64,000 bases of DNA. It comes from Schizochytrium sp. CCTCC M209059 (taxonomy: Eukaryota; Sar; Bigyra; Thraustochytrida; Thraustochytriidae). Both the position numbers and the translations under genes were made by a program. The notes beneath the pieces were generated by a model that saw only the letters and a program-made list of their open reading frames with translations, did no database searches and was not told where the DNA came from. Positions 10,813 through 20,383 of this stretch are shown piece by piece (positions within the stretch are counted from its first letter, which is position 1; each line of letters begins with the position of its first letter). The stretch is from NCBI GenBank assembly GCA_000818945.1, contig KN805370.1, positions 1,362,498-1,426,497 of the forward strand, in the 5' to 3' direction.

Positions 10813-12402
10813 TCAGAAAGAGTCCCCATCGATGAGGCGGCGGATCATTTCGAATGCCTGTTGCGGAGCTGTCTCAGGCACCTCATGGCGACCACCCTTG
10901 ACGGTAGTAACAACGAAACTGTTACCCATCACCGGTGTTTTGTAGTTAATCGCGTAGCCGGCGACCTGAGGACCGAGCCCATCCTTGGGAGTGTACGTCC
11001 ACGGATGCCATGCCGAGGTCATATCGAACCCAAGTCCCTTGGTCCACCCAAAGGCGTCGGTCCAAGGCACGCAGCTGTCCCAGTCGCCGTTGTAAATAAT
11101 GATCCTATCGAGGTATTCGACGAGGGCAGGGTAGAGATCACGAGGCAGGTTCTCGCGATTGCTGGTGTAGTTCTTTAGCTGGTTGCTGCAAGTACCCCAA
11201 ATAAAGGGCTGTTCTTTGACATGGAGAGCCTTGACAACCTCGGTCTGGGTCAGATACGCCGTCGCCGCACGCGAGTCAATGCAAGCTACCGGGCCATCCC
11301 ATGCACCAAGCTTGCGCGCCATCTCAGCCACTTCCAGAGGCGGTAATTCGCGGGGAAACGGAGCGTGTACCCCTCCCATTGGCGCTTTAAGCGCCACAGA
11401 TGAGCCATTGTAGCACTCGCCATAAATATTGTACAGGTTCACATTGCCAACTTCAGCGTGCATCTTCTCAAGTGCCTTGCTGCACGCGTCAGTGGGCTCT
11501 GGAAGCTGATTCGCGAAGTCGCCGCAGCTCTGCACCAGATCGGCCTTGACTGTCGGAGAAATAAGCGCCGTCTGGCTGAGAAAGGGTGCCACATATTGCT
11601 CACGCTGAATACCGTCCGCGCAGGCGCCCACCTCGTTACCAGAACACCCATTACCCACTGCCATACCAATAAGCTTTGCGCCCTCATACTCGCCGGCCTT
11701 ATCAGCTTTCATGATGGCTTCCGCAAGCGTCGGGACATAGACTCCAGCATACGACTCGCCGGCGAGGAAGAAGGGCGATGATTTGAGCTCTGGGTAGAGC
11801 GAGAAGAACACCTGAATGGCCTCGAGATTGTCAGCTGCGGTCTTGTCGTCGTCCGTGTAGTAGTCCTGGTCGGGATCGTCCGAATAGCTGAAACCCACGC
11901 CAACGGGCGCCTCGAGGTAGAGCATATGGCCCAGCTTAGTCCATGCGAACTCGAAAGGTGTCAGTTTGCCGGGGTCCTCCACCGACACCCGAAAGGGTCC
12001 GTTCTCGTAAAGAAGGCCGTCAAGAGAAGAGCATCCGGGCCCGCCGTTGAACCATGCCACAAGCGGCGTCGTCTCCGAGGTGGACGCCTGTTGCGTCTCA
12101 ATGAAAACGTAGTGCACATGCTTGCGCCCGTCGGCAATGTCCAGGTACCCAGAGTACATCTTGAGCGGCGCTCCATCATACCCCGGAATCGTCTCGACGC
12201 GGTCCGCCTCTACTCTCGCCTGCGTCTGCGTTGTCAGCACCAGCAGGACCAGCCCGACGAGCACGGAGCAAACCGCCACTCTCAGCCTCCGCCAGTCGGT
12301 CGCGCCGAGGTCAATCAATCTCAGGCCCAGGTTCTCGACGGCCAGCTCGCGGCCTGTCTTCTCTTCGAGCCCGCGCCTGGCCTCGCCCGCGCGCCGCGCC
12401 AA
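10813..12402 (-). CDS. Serine carboxypeptidase, family S10; start unresolved
   Basis: Lysosomal/vacuolar or secreted exopeptidase (cathepsin A / CPY type). The family oxyanion and substrate pattern GGPGCSSLDGLLYENGPF is present. The nucleophile is in GESYAGVYVP (Ser codon 11752-11754 on the plus strand), the Asp in GDWDSCVPW (~11067-11087) and the catalytic His in GGRHEVPE (10884-10886). A hydrophobic segment near the N-terminus (AVCSVLVGLVLLVL) acts as signal peptide or anchor. The open frame reaches 12402 but begins with TTG, and a TGA lies in frame just upstream with no ATG before the signal segment. An ATG at 12446-12448 is in another frame (off by one), so either a one-base assembly error or an undetected exon separates the true start. 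Divergent from the dual kinase gene. Confidence 0.9.
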   Translation of the reverse strand: MARRAGEARRGLEEKTGRELAVENLGLRLIDLGATDWRRLRVAVCSVLVGLVLLVLTTQTQARVEADRVETIPGYDGAPLKMYSGYLDIADGRKHVHYVFIETQQASTSETTPLVAWFNGGPGCSSLDGLLYENGPFRVSVEDPGKLTPFEFAWTKLGHMLYLEAPVGVGFSYSDDPDQDYYTDDDKTAADNLEAIQVFFSLYPELKSSPFFLAGESYAGVYVPTLAEAIMKADKAGEYEGAKLIGMAVGNGCSGNEVGACADGIQREQYVAPFLSQTALISPTVKADLVQSCGDFANQLPEPTDACSKALEKMHAEVGNVNLYNIYGECYNGSSVALKAPMGGVHAPFPRELPPLEVAEMARKLGAWDGPVACIDSRAATAYLTQTEVVKALHVKEQPFIWGTCSNQLKNYTSNRENLPRDLYPALVEYLDRIIIYNGDWDSCVPWTDAFGWTKGLGFDMTSAWHPWTYTPKDGLGPQVAGYAINYKTPVMGNSFVVTTVKGGRHEVPETAPQQAFEMIRRLIDGDSF

Positions 12403-12570
12403 GTCGCCGGCAAGGATCGCGGTCTGCCCCGGTCTCGAACGTTTTCATCAAGCGAGGGTTTGAAGATCCGGATCCAGCGGGGCATATCGTACCGAGGGGC
12501 GCACGGTATCGGCCGGGCCGCGACCTTGCGCGACTCGGGACCCGGGCAGAGCGCGCTCGCGCCAGGCCCG

Positions 12571-12617
12571 CGCGAGCGAGCGAGCGAGCGCGAGCGCGAG
12601 CGCGAGCGCGAGCGCAG
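12571..12617. repeat. GCGAGC-type simple repeat
   Basis: GC-rich repetitive stretch of GAGC and GCGAGC units between the divergent carboxypeptidase and kinase genes. This kind of sequence is prone to assembly indels, which matters because neither flanking gene has a clean start. Confidence 0.8.
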
Positions 12618-12695
12618 GGCGCGCTCCAGCAGGTCGCGGAGGAGGAGCAGCGCGCCCTCGGGAGGAGAGCCCTGGCAGGAGACACGGACGCCGGG

Positions 12696-15600
12696 ACGGT
12701 GGCGGCAATCGTGCTTGCGGTCCTCCTTGCGGCGGCGCTGTGTGTGATCGCCACGCTCTGGCTCCGCAAAACCTCGCCATCACGCAGACACTTCAAGTAC
12801 GCGTTTAACGACGAAGACGACGAGGAGGAGGAAGAGGACGAGGACGAGGAGGGGGAGGAGGATAGTGACAATGGCGAGGATTATGGCACAAAGGAAAGTC
12901 AGCACGACTTTCCCAACGAAGCAACGATGCACAAAGAAGGGCTCGCAGGTCCTGGTGAGCACCATATCGAAGGCCCTGGCGGGGAGTACGAGGGAGACAC
13001 CGAGGGCGACGATGCGCGACTCTCAGCCAGCGGGGACACGCCGGGCGGACGGGTGTTTAGAAAACGCAAGTCGCCTGCGGCGCGCTCGGCAACGTCCCCT
13101 GCAGACGCGAAGACGCCCCCTGTGGGCTCGCCCGGATCGACCTCGTCGTCTTCGTCAGCGGCTGCACGACGCGCTCAGAGACGGGCAAAACGCTCCCCAG
13201 CAGTAGCGTCCACACCAGAAGAGGAACTTATTGGCCGGGTCAAAGGTCTCAACGCTGCGTCAGTTCTTGGCATCGACCTTTCGAAGCTGAGACTCGGCCC
13301 AAGCATTGGTGAGGGAGCCAATGGCCGCGTCTTTCGAGGAACATACATGGGCTCGAATGTCGCCATCAAGGAAATTATGTCGCTGGCTCCTGTCGATGAC
13401 GTCGAGCATCACTTTGTGACCGAGCTGGAGGCACTGCGACGACTGCGCCATCCGCACGTTGTAGAGCTCTACGGAGCTGCGGTCACCCGCAGCCTCGTGT
13501 CGGCAGACCGGCTCCGGTACTTGCTGGTCACGGAGCTAGCGCCCTGCAGTCTTCGTGATTTGCTCGATTCGGACGAGGTCATTACCTTCAAACAGGCCCT
13601 TCGTCTCGCTACAGAGCTCAGCAAAGGTTGCGCGTACTTGCACGCCATGAAGGTCGTGCACTTTGACATCAAACCTGCTAACGTGCTGCTCTCGGACTCG
13701 GGAAGGGTGAAAATCTGTGATCTTGGAGTCTCTCGACTGGGAAGCAACGCCGCGCAGGGCAAAGGCAGTGGCGAGGCCGCGATTAGGGGTACTCCCACGT
13801 ATGCAGCCCCAGAGATCATGCGCGGCAAGACCGCCCTTCTTTCCTACGGAGTTGACGTGTACAGCTTTAGCATCCTCTTTTGGGAGCTCTTGCACCGACG
13901 AAACCCGTTTCCCAAGTCGTGGACGCTAGCCGTGCTGTTTAACCGTGTGCTCGACGGCCATCGCCCCGCCATTGGGCCGCTCGTGCCGGCCCGTCTCCGT
14001 CGACTCATTATGCAATGTTGGGACCCAATCTCGATCCGGCGGCCCGAATTCGAAAACATTCTTGTAGAACTGGCGTGGTCCGAAACAGAAATGCGCCACC
14101 CTGAGCGTGCTTTCCTGTCGACGCACTTGGTCGAGGTTTGGTTCGAAGGCAAATTCCGCAACGGGCGCATTAGCCGCAACGTAGGTCAGGGCAATTACGA
14201 GGTTGTGCTGCAAGGCGAAATTCAGGAACGGACATTTCCCGCAAGCGAAATCGTGCTCACGGATGGTGGCGGAGGTGTGACGACAACACTCGCCGTGGCC
14301 AACGAAGCCGAGGGCAAACGAAACACCGGCGAAGACGGCATTGTTTTTCACGTGGTCAATGATGAAGGCCCGCGTGGTCGAATGGGCGCTGGGCGGGGCG
14401 TTTCGGATCCCACGGGGCGAAGAGATCGAAGAGGCGGTCCTGTGCACGGAAGCTCCACGGGCGCTGGGTCTGGCGCGGGGGCGAGCGGAGATGCCGACAG
14501 CAGCGAGTCGTGGCAAGGGACCACTGCGAGCACGGGGTTCACTAACACCCCAACCCCTACATCACGAGTGAGCGGGTCGTCTGGAACCGAAGATTTACTG
14601 AGTGATGACGCCTCGTGGGATAGGGACACCTTTTCTGTGGACATTGAAGGTATTCGAATCGGCGAATACGGCATCATCACACCCCAAGGCGACCTAGACG
14701 ATGATAGCTCACCGTCCCTGGCCAGCACGCATCGTGGTAATTTCCGGGCTGATCTTGTCCTTTTAAATGAGGTCGGACGAGGTGCTTCGGGCGTAGTGCA
14801 TCGCGCGCTGCAACTGAAAAACTTTCAGCTGGTGGCTATCAAATCAATCCGTGTCAAGGACAGTCTCAGCCGGTACCAAATTGCCAAGGAGATTCGTGCG
14901 CTGGATGCCGTCGTAAAGTCATCGCCCACAAGTCAGCTCGCCGTGAACTTGACGCAAATGTATGGCGCATACTGGGAGCCTGAAGATGCCTCGGTTCGTA
15001 TCGTGCTTGAATACATGGACGGCGGAAGTTGCGACGACATGCTCATCAATTGGCGACCGCCCTCAGAGCACCTATTGGCCGCAATCGCCATCGGGACACT
15101 CAAAGGCATGCAACAGCTGCACTCTTCGTTTCGGCTGCACCGAGACATTAAGCCGGCAAATGTTCTCATTGACAAACGCAAGGGCGCCAAGTTGTCAGAC
15201 TTGGGTCTTGCTCGTGACATGATGGCGCAAGAAGGAGCCAAAGATCACATCAACGATGCTTTAGCGGAAACTTTTGTTGGGACAATCTCGTACATGAGCC
15301 CCGAACGGCTCGAGGGCAAGTCGTACAGCTATGCTGCCGACGTATGGGCGCTAGGTGTGACGCTAACGTCGCTAGCGATAGGCAAGAATCCGTTCCGCAA
15401 CTACAGCTTTTTCCAGCTCCTCGAGTATTTTCAACAATTCGCAGTGCCAACCGTTCCTGACACTTACACTGAGGATCTGCGTGATTTTTTGGCTCAGTGC
15501 CTACAGAAGTTGCCTCAGGACCGCGCCACCACAGAGCAGCTCCTCGCGCATCCGTGGATTACCGCGTATGAGCGTGGCGAGCTTCCCGATCCTCTTGGTA

Positions 15601-15827
15601 TCCTCCGCCAGTACATTAGCGACGCATCGGAAGGTTCCCGTTACAAGCGCAACGATCTCAACTACATTTCATCGCGGGTCAATGAACACCTTCGCCAGTA
15701 CTTGGGTAGCCAAAACGGCGAGGAGCCCACGCAGGTGGTTGTTGCGGTGTCCAAGGTCCGCAACCTCGCCGCTCAGTTGGGCTTGCCAACGCGGCACGTT
15801 GTCAAGGGCTTCAAATCGCGTAAATAG
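12696..15827 (+). CDS. Membrane protein with two kinase domains (TKL-like and MAP2K-like)
   Basis: A predicted single-pass helix (VLAVLLAAALCVIATLWL, nt 12696-12768) is followed by an acidic linker. Kinase 1 has loop GEGANGRV (nt ~13309), VAIKEI, catalytic HFDIKPAN (nt 13659-13682, Phe replacing the HRD Arg), DLG instead of DFG, and YAAPEI; it looks TKL-type. An SH3/Tudor-like stretch follows (WFEGKFRNGRI...YEVVL, nt ~14130-14250). Kinase 2 has GRGASGVV, VAIKSI, HRDIKPAN (nt ~15138), DLG and GTISYMSPERL, the MAP2K (STE7) activation-segment pattern. Key catalytic residues are present in both, so both may be active. The frame is open leftward to 12231 without an ATG; the first in-frame ATG is 12927, after the membrane helix. 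Either translation starts there or an upstream exon is missing. A receptor wired directly to a MAP2K-like domain is inference. Confidence 0.85.
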   Translation, partial: TVAAIVLAVLLAAALCVIATLWLRKTSPSRRHFKYAFNDEDDEEEEEDEDEEGEEDSDNGEDYGTKESQHDFPNEATMHKEGLAGPGEHHIEGPGGEYEGDTEGDDARLSASGDTPGGRVFRKRKSPAARSATSPADAKTPPVGSPGSTSSSSSAAARRAQRRAKRSPAVASTPEEELIGRVKGLNAASVLGIDLSKLRLGPSIGEGANGRVFRGTYMGSNVAIKEIMSLAPVDDVEHHFVTELEALRRLRHPHVVELYGAAVTRSLVSADRLRYLLVTELAPCSLRDLLDSDEVITFKQALRLATELSKGCAYLHAMKVVHFDIKPANVLLSDSGRVKICDLGVSRLGSNAAQGKGSGEAAIRGTPTYAAPEIMRGKTALLSYGVDVYSFSILFWELLHRRNPFPKSWTLAVLFNRVLDGHRPAIGPLVPARLRRLIMQCWDPISIRRPEFENILVELAWSETEMRHPERAFLSTHLVEVWFEGKFRNGRISRNVGQGNYEVVLQGEIQERTFPASEIVLTDGGGGVTTTLAVANEAEGKRNTGEDGIVFHVVNDEGPRGRMGAGRGVSDPTGRRDRRGGPVHGSSTGAGSGAGASGDADSSESWQGTTASTGFTNTPTPTSRVSGSSGTEDLLSDDASWDRDTFSVDIEGIRIGEYGIITPQGDLDDDSSPSLASTHRGNFRADLVLLNEVGRGASGVVHRALQLKNFQLVAIKSIRVKDSLSRYQIAKEIRALDAVVKSSPTSQLAVNLTQMYGAYWEPEDASVRIVLEYMDGGSCDDMLINWRPPSEHLLAAIAIGTLKGMQQLHSSFRLHRDIKPANVLIDKRKGAKLSDLGLARDMMAQEGAKDHINDALAETFVGTISYMSPERLEGKSYSYAADVWALGVTLTSLAIGKNPFRNYSFFQLLEYFQQFAVPTVPDTYTEDLRDFLAQCLQKLPQDRATTEQLLAHPWITAYERGELPDPLGILRQYISDASEGSRYKRNDLNYISSRVNEHLRQYLGSQNGEEPTQVVVAVSKVRNLAAQLGLPTRHVVKGFKSRK

Positions 15828-16158
15828 TTCTCGGCCAGCTTGTATTCTTGCGAGGCCTCGCAAAGTTTCGACATGAAAATGGTTGAACGCAACAAGACGA
15901 GACCGGCCGAAACAGGAAGAAAAGCAAAAGAAGGAGATAAAGAAGGATGGAATGAAATGAAACGCGAAACGAAACGAAACGAATAATGTTTTTATTTTAT
16001 TTCCGCAGCAGGCAGGCAGGCGAGAAGACCAGGGTTTTCTTTCTCTCGTTCGCTCACTGTGTGTGGTGGAATATTGTTTCAACAGAGTCAATCGACAGAG
16101 ACCACAAATCACAAGCGAATGAACGCGAACGAAGCTGACGTACAATATACGCAAGAGT
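15828..16158. other. Convergent intergenic, 3' UTRs
   Basis: Short AT-richer spacer between the dual kinase and F-box gene ends, with a GAAACGAAAC-type simple repeat near 15960-15985. No gene seen. Confidence 0.5.
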
Positions 16159-18237
16159 TCATCCATAAACACCATCCGCAAGCGCTGCGCCAACGAGAAC
16201 CTGTTTAGGTAGATGAGCCCTTTGCAGTCGATCTGCAGTGGCCTTGTCAAGAGCGGTGCCACGAATGTTTATAGACAAAAGACTTGGCAGCTGGAGGACA
16301 CGCTGAATGCCAGTGAGCGTGACCTGCTTACATCCATAAAGGTTCAGGTTCTCAAGCCGCTTACAGCCTTGAAAAACGAGCTCTAGAAACTCGTCAGTGA
16401 CTTGCGTAGCGGCGACATTGAGATGAGTAATTCGTGCAAGCATGTCGATGCGCTTGAATGCAGCATCAGAGAGCCGTCGGCAGCCACCCAGTGCAAGTCT
16501 GCGCAAAAAAAGACATTCCATAATCTGCTCTGAAACCTCCTCATCGAGAAGGTCGTCGAGATTGCGCAGCGTGAGACTGGTGAGGTGTTTGCAGCGCAGC
16601 ACAAAGTTGAGAAGGGTGCGACGCTCCTCAAGTGTGGCGACGCCGGCGTACTCGCCATTGACGCGAATACCAAAAACATGCTGTTCTGCAGCGCGGCTCC
16701 AGTCCCTGGAAACAAGACGCGCCGTCCGCACCCAACGACCTTTGAATTGTAGAATTCGATACACCAAGTCGTGAGGAAGACGCTGTAGTAGACGAAGCCA
16801 GGCAGCATCCTCTTTGGAAACCTTTTTGGGTGCATCAAGGCGAGTCAAGCGCTCCGGGGGCTGCGCGTTGCCACTGAGCCGCACAAGGTGCTTGAGCTGC
16901 GGAGGCGCAATGACAAAGAGGCCTTCTTCAATGGAGCTCAATTGCAGGTGCACGTGACCCGGCTTGGCAACGAGAAAGCAGCCGGGTCGGCTCACGCTTT
17001 CCAGCGTCACAATGTCACCAAACCGAAGCGTCCGTTCGTTGACCTTGGACGAGAGCAGGATTTGGCCCTCGTCCACGCTGCGGGCATCGTCCAAAGATGA
17101 ACGCTCAGAGGCCGCTGTGGACGGTCTGCTTGGAGGGAACGCCTCGGCGCCTTGTGACAATGCGGACGACAAAAGCGATGACAGGTTTCTCGGCATGCTT
17201 GGCACGTTTGCAGAGGGAGAAGCGGAACCAGCAGCAGGAGCGTTTGCAGCATAACTAGCAGCACCGCCCAGACCTCGCGAAGCTTGAAGGGAAGATGGCG
17301 GTGAAGAGGACGAAGACAGCGCAGAGGAGAGAAGATTAGCGCCTGCACCTACTCCGTCCTGCTCACGATCACCCGAGGTTTTGCTTCGGCGCAAAGAACG
17401 AAGATCGCCTTGGGAGTGACGTCTTCGCAGGCCCAGTCCGTTGGGAGGAGACGGAGCCGAGACTTTGGAAAGGATCGATTCATCGAGAGAAGGCCTGCGG
17501 AGTCCAAAGGAAGGAAGCATTTTCAAGGTGCGCCGAAAGTAGCTAGGAGAACGGAGATTAGACAAGGTGTCTTGCTCATCATCAATGTGTTGGCCTTGGC
17601 CATGGCGACGCACGCGCCATTCGCAAAGAGGGGGCTGCTGATCCATGAGATGTACATTGGATTGCCAGGACATGCGGCGGGTGCTTTGCGGTCCTGGACA
17701 CAGATACTTGCCAGCCTCAATGTTGGCATAAATGGTAACAACGTGATTATCCTCGACATTGATGAGATCTGTGTCACCACGGAAGTTGATCTGCTCCGCG
17801 CCTTGCGAGTGGAACGTGATGAGGCTACTTGCCTCCACGGTCGGGCTCTGACCGGCATCCTTTCCATCAGCAGAAAAGACGTAGCTCTCAGATTCGAGGC
17901 CCTTGAGGAAAAACGTTGACGCGTATGCGACGGGACTTCCGTACCCACGTTCCTCGTCGAGTTTGGCAGCCAACGCGCCTCCTGCCGTCTCCGTTACACC
18001 TCTGTCACGACCTGGTGTCCGAGGATGCTGGAGCTGGTGCTGCTGCTGGTGCTGCTGAAGATACACGAAGGAGTCAACCTCGTGCTCGTCGTCGATGGCG
18101 TTTTGTCTGAACTGGCCGCTGTCCGAGTCGGATTCGAAGTTCGTGCTAGTGTCCGGCAGCAGCACGGGCTCCGGGCCACAGTCCACGGTGCCGCCCACAA
18201 AGGACGGCAGTGGCAGCGAACTCAGGCGGTTGCCCAT
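16159..18237 (-). CDS. F-box/LRR protein with N-terminal myristoylation motif
   Basis: 692 residues. The C-terminal 210 form an F-box (RLPHDLVYRILQFKGRW...ARLVSRDW, ~480-515) followed by AMN1/FBXL-type leucine-rich repeats (LTSLTLRNLDDL, LRRLALGGCRRLSD, ITHLNVAATQVTD, LENLNLYGCKQVT, LLSINIRGT). This arrangement is typical of substrate receptors of SCF ubiquitin ligases. The central region has beta-rich stretches (NHVVTIYANIEAGKYLC; FGDIVTLESVSRPGCFLVAK) resembling beta-trefoil/MIR-like repeats, split by a long Ser-rich insert. The protein begins MGNRLSS, matching the N-myristoylation consensus (Gly2, Ser6), so membrane attachment is plausible. Single exon, ATG at 18237. Confidence 0.85.
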   Translation of the reverse strand: MGNRLSSLPLPSFVGGTVDCGPEPVLLPDTSTNFESDSDSGQFRQNAIDDEHEVDSFVYLQQHQQQHQLQHPRTPGRDRGVTETAGGALAAKLDEERGYGSPVAYASTFFLKGLESESYVFSADGKDAGQSPTVEASSLITFHSQGAEQINFRGDTDLINVEDNHVVTIYANIEAGKYLCPGPQSTRRMSWQSNVHLMDQQPPLCEWRVRRHGQGQHIDDEQDTLSNLRSPSYFRRTLKMLPSFGLRRPSLDESILSKVSAPSPPNGLGLRRRHSQGDLRSLRRSKTSGDREQDGVGAGANLLSSALSSSSSPPSSLQASRGLGGAASYAANAPAAGSASPSANVPSMPRNLSSLLSSALSQGAEAFPPSRPSTAASERSSLDDARSVDEGQILLSSKVNERTLRFGDIVTLESVSRPGCFLVAKPGHVHLQLSSIEEGLFVIAPPQLKHLVRLSGNAQPPERLTRLDAPKKVSKEDAAWLRLLQRLPHDLVYRILQFKGRWVRTARLVSRDWSRAAEQHVFGIRVNGEYAGVATLEERRTLLNFVLRCKHLTSLTLRNLDDLLDEEVSEQIMECLFLRRLALGGCRRLSDAAFKRIDMLARITHLNVAATQVTDEFLELVFQGCKRLENLNLYGCKQVTLTGIQRVLQLPSLLSINIRGTALDKATADRLQRAHLPKQVLVGAALADGVYG

Positions 18238-18952
18238 GGCTTTTCAGCGACTCGTTACTGTGCACGAGCGCAGCCGGCGGCGCTCGCACTCGCACTTGCA
18301 CGTCACGAGGACGGCGAGGTACAGAGGCGCTTCAGACCTTGCAGCTTTCCCCTGGCCTTGCCGCGCCGGCTCCGGCTGCGAAGAAAAGGTCGCCCGCCGC
18401 CCCAAGCCCCCGCGGGTACTGCGCCGCGGTCCCTGGCGAGCTCGCCTTTCGCCGCCCCCAAGCCCCCGCGCCCCAAGCTCAGGCAGAAGGACCCGCCCGC
18501 CGCGACGGCCGCGCCCGGACGGCGGACGCTCGGCGCGCGGGAGGCACGCGAGGCACGGGAAGCTGCCGCCCGGCTGGTCGGGCGGGGTCTTGCGCGCGCG
18601 CTTCGAGTTGGGTCTTTGCAAAGCGGGAGCGGGTCCTCTGGGAAGAGACGAGGACGAGATATCACGCGAGCGCGACAAAGATACCCCGCGAGCGCGATGA
18701 CAGCGACGAAGACGACGACGATGACGACGACGATGACGATGACGACGCCAGTGATGACGGCACAAGCCTTGCCATGGTGTAAAAGAGGATCGTCGAAAAC
18801 CGGGCTGACGGCAAAAAGAAGACGTACACGCACACGCACACACGACTACAAATGCTCGCGAGAAGAACACGATCAACTGGGCGGGGGAATCGTTTATACG
18901 AAGAAAGGGGATGTGGATATATGGATGGATGGATGGATGGATATTAGAAGGG
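18238..18952. other. Intergenic with GC-rich and GAC/GAT-repeat tracts
   Basis: Between the 5' end of the F-box gene and the 3' end of the homoserine acetyltransferase gene, both minus strand. Open frames exist on both strands but are products of GC bias and a GAC/GAT run at about 18700-18755. A GGAT tetramer run occupies 18921-18942. No gene called. Confidence 0.5.
18921..18942. repeat. (GGAT)n microsatellite
   Basis: Five to six copies of the tetramer, 10 bases beyond the stop of the homoserine acetyltransferase gene. Confidence 0.9.
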
Positions 18953-20383
18953 TCATGATGAGGCGGTTTGCGCCAGGTTCAAGGGGCCATAAACGTGCTT
19001 GTCCAGAAAGGCCCGAGCCACAGGAATGATCTCCTCCTGACAGAGAAGGAAACCGTCATGGCCGTGGTCAGTATCGATGGTGAAAAGCTCGGAGTTCGGG
19101 AGGTGTTCGTGCAGGTATTGCTGCTCCTCGGGCGGATAGAGCGCGTCGGTGGTTGCAGAAACAATAAGAGCTGGCTGGGTCATACGTTTCAGTGCACCCT
19201 CGACACCACCCTCGCGGTTGCGGCCGAGATCATGCGTGTCCATCATGCGCGTGAGCTTGACGTAACTGAGCGCGTCGAAGCGGCTGACGAACTTGGCGCC
19301 CTGGTGCCGCAGGTAGCTCTCGACTTGAAAAAATCGCTCCTGGTCCTGGCCCGCGGCGCGGTCCTTTACTTGGCGGCGGCCGAACTTACGTCCATACCCA
19401 GCATGCGTACGATATGAAATCATCGCTATGGCCCGCGCAACGCTGAGCCCCTGCGCCGGACATGTGCCGTGCGCGTGGTAGTCGCCGCCATGCCAGTTTG
19501 AGTCAGCATAAATTGCCTGGCGTTGCGCCTCAGAGATGGCGATTTGCCAGGGGTGATGGTAGGCGCCACAGCTCATGGGCAAAATGGCCTTGACAAAATC
19601 GCCGCCGAGCGCAGCCCATTCAAGCGTCTGCATGCCGCCAAGCGAACCGCCCACGACGCACGCCACGCTCTTGGCACCGAGGTGCTCCTTGACTAGACGG
19701 AGGTGCAGACTCACGCTGTCGCGCACCGTGACATCAGGGAAGGCGCGGCCGTACGGCTTTCCCGTCTTTGGGTTAATCGAGACCGGACTTGTGGTCCCAT
19801 AGCAGGATCCGAGCACGTTAATACACACCACAAACATTTTCGAGTCGTCAAAGAGCTTGCCGGGTCCCAGCATGGACCCCCACCAGTCGTCGAGGGCCGC
19901 ATTGCCCGTGAGTGCGTGGCAGACGACGAGGACGTTGGTCCGGTCCTCGTTCATAGTCCCAAAGGTACGATATCTGCACTCCACGTCATGGAGCTCGAGG
20001 CCATTCTCCAGCTTGTGCGAGCCCGCCAAGAATGTCTCGCCCGTCGCGTCGACCCGTTTATACTCGTCCTCGTCGTCGGCGTCCCCGTCGTCGCCGCCGT
20101 CGTTCTGGTTCAAGGCAGGAGGCGCCGCCAGGCGCGCCTCCTCGAGCTCGGGCAGCGCGTCGTCGCCCTTGGCCGCCGCCACGGGCACAGACNNNNNNNN
20201 NNNNNNNNNNNNNNNNNNNNNNNNNNNNNNNNNNNNNNNNNNNNNNNNNNNNNNNNNNNNNNNNNNNNNNNNNNNNNNNNNNNNNNNNNNNNNNNNNNNN
20301 NNNNNNNNNNNNNNNNNNNNNNNNNNNNNNNNNNNNNNNNNNNNNNNNGCCGAGGCCGCGCGGCTCCGCGCCGCCGCCAGCAT
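18953..20383 (-). CDS. Homoserine O-acetyltransferase (MetX/MET2 type), contains gap
   Basis: Alpha/beta-hydrolase that transfers acetyl from acetyl-CoA to homoserine, the first committed step of methionine synthesis by the MetX route. Diagnostic motifs: GNAALDDWWG, INVLGSCYGTTSP, nucleophile elbow GGSLGGMQTLEWA, GAYHHPWQIAISEAQRQAI (key residues GA, H, W, R, I), and the C-terminal Asp (TTDALYPP) and His (TDHGHDGF) of the triad. The Asn-Leu-Gly-Ser-Cys pattern is as in homoserine rather than serine acetyltransferases. The chosen start is ATG at 20383 (MLAAARSRAAS, Arg/Ala-rich with no acids, possible mitochondrial leader). Fifty-two codons are hidden in the run of N, so continuity of the N-terminus is assumed, not seen. 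The open frame extends to 20446 but begins with GTG. Confidence 0.88.
   Translation of the reverse strand: MLAAARSRAASXXXXXXXXXXXXXXXXXXXXXXXXXXXXXXXXXXXXXXXXXXXXXXXXXXXXXSVPVAAAKGDDALPELEEARLAAPPALNQNDGGDDGDADDEDEYKRVDATGETFLAGSHKLENGLELHDVECRYRTFGTMNEDRTNVLVVCHALTGNAALDDWWGSMLGPGKLFDDSKMFVVCINVLGSCYGTTSPVSINPKTGKPYGRAFPDVTVRDSVSLHLRLVKEHLGAKSVACVVGGSLGGMQTLEWAALGGDFVKAILPMSCGAYHHPWQIAISEAQRQAIYADSNWHGGDYHAHGTCPAQGLSVARAIAMISYRTHAGYGRKFGRRQVKDRAAGQDQERFFQVESYLRHQGAKFVSRFDALSYVKLTRMMDTHDLGRNREGGVEGALKRMTQPALIVSATTDALYPPEEQQYLHEHLPNSELFTIDTDHGHDGFLLCQEEIIPVARAFLDKHVYGPLNLAQTASS
20193..20348. other. Assembly gap of 156 N
   Basis: Unresolved bases within the N-terminal coding part of the homoserine acetyltransferase gene. 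The length is divisible by three, but gap size in an assembly may be an estimate. Confidence 1.

Noticed and set aside
18210..18782. Plus-strand frame ending in a long Asp run
   Set aside because: Arises from GC bias and a GAC/GAT repeat in the F-box gene's 5' flank; overlaps that gene's start.
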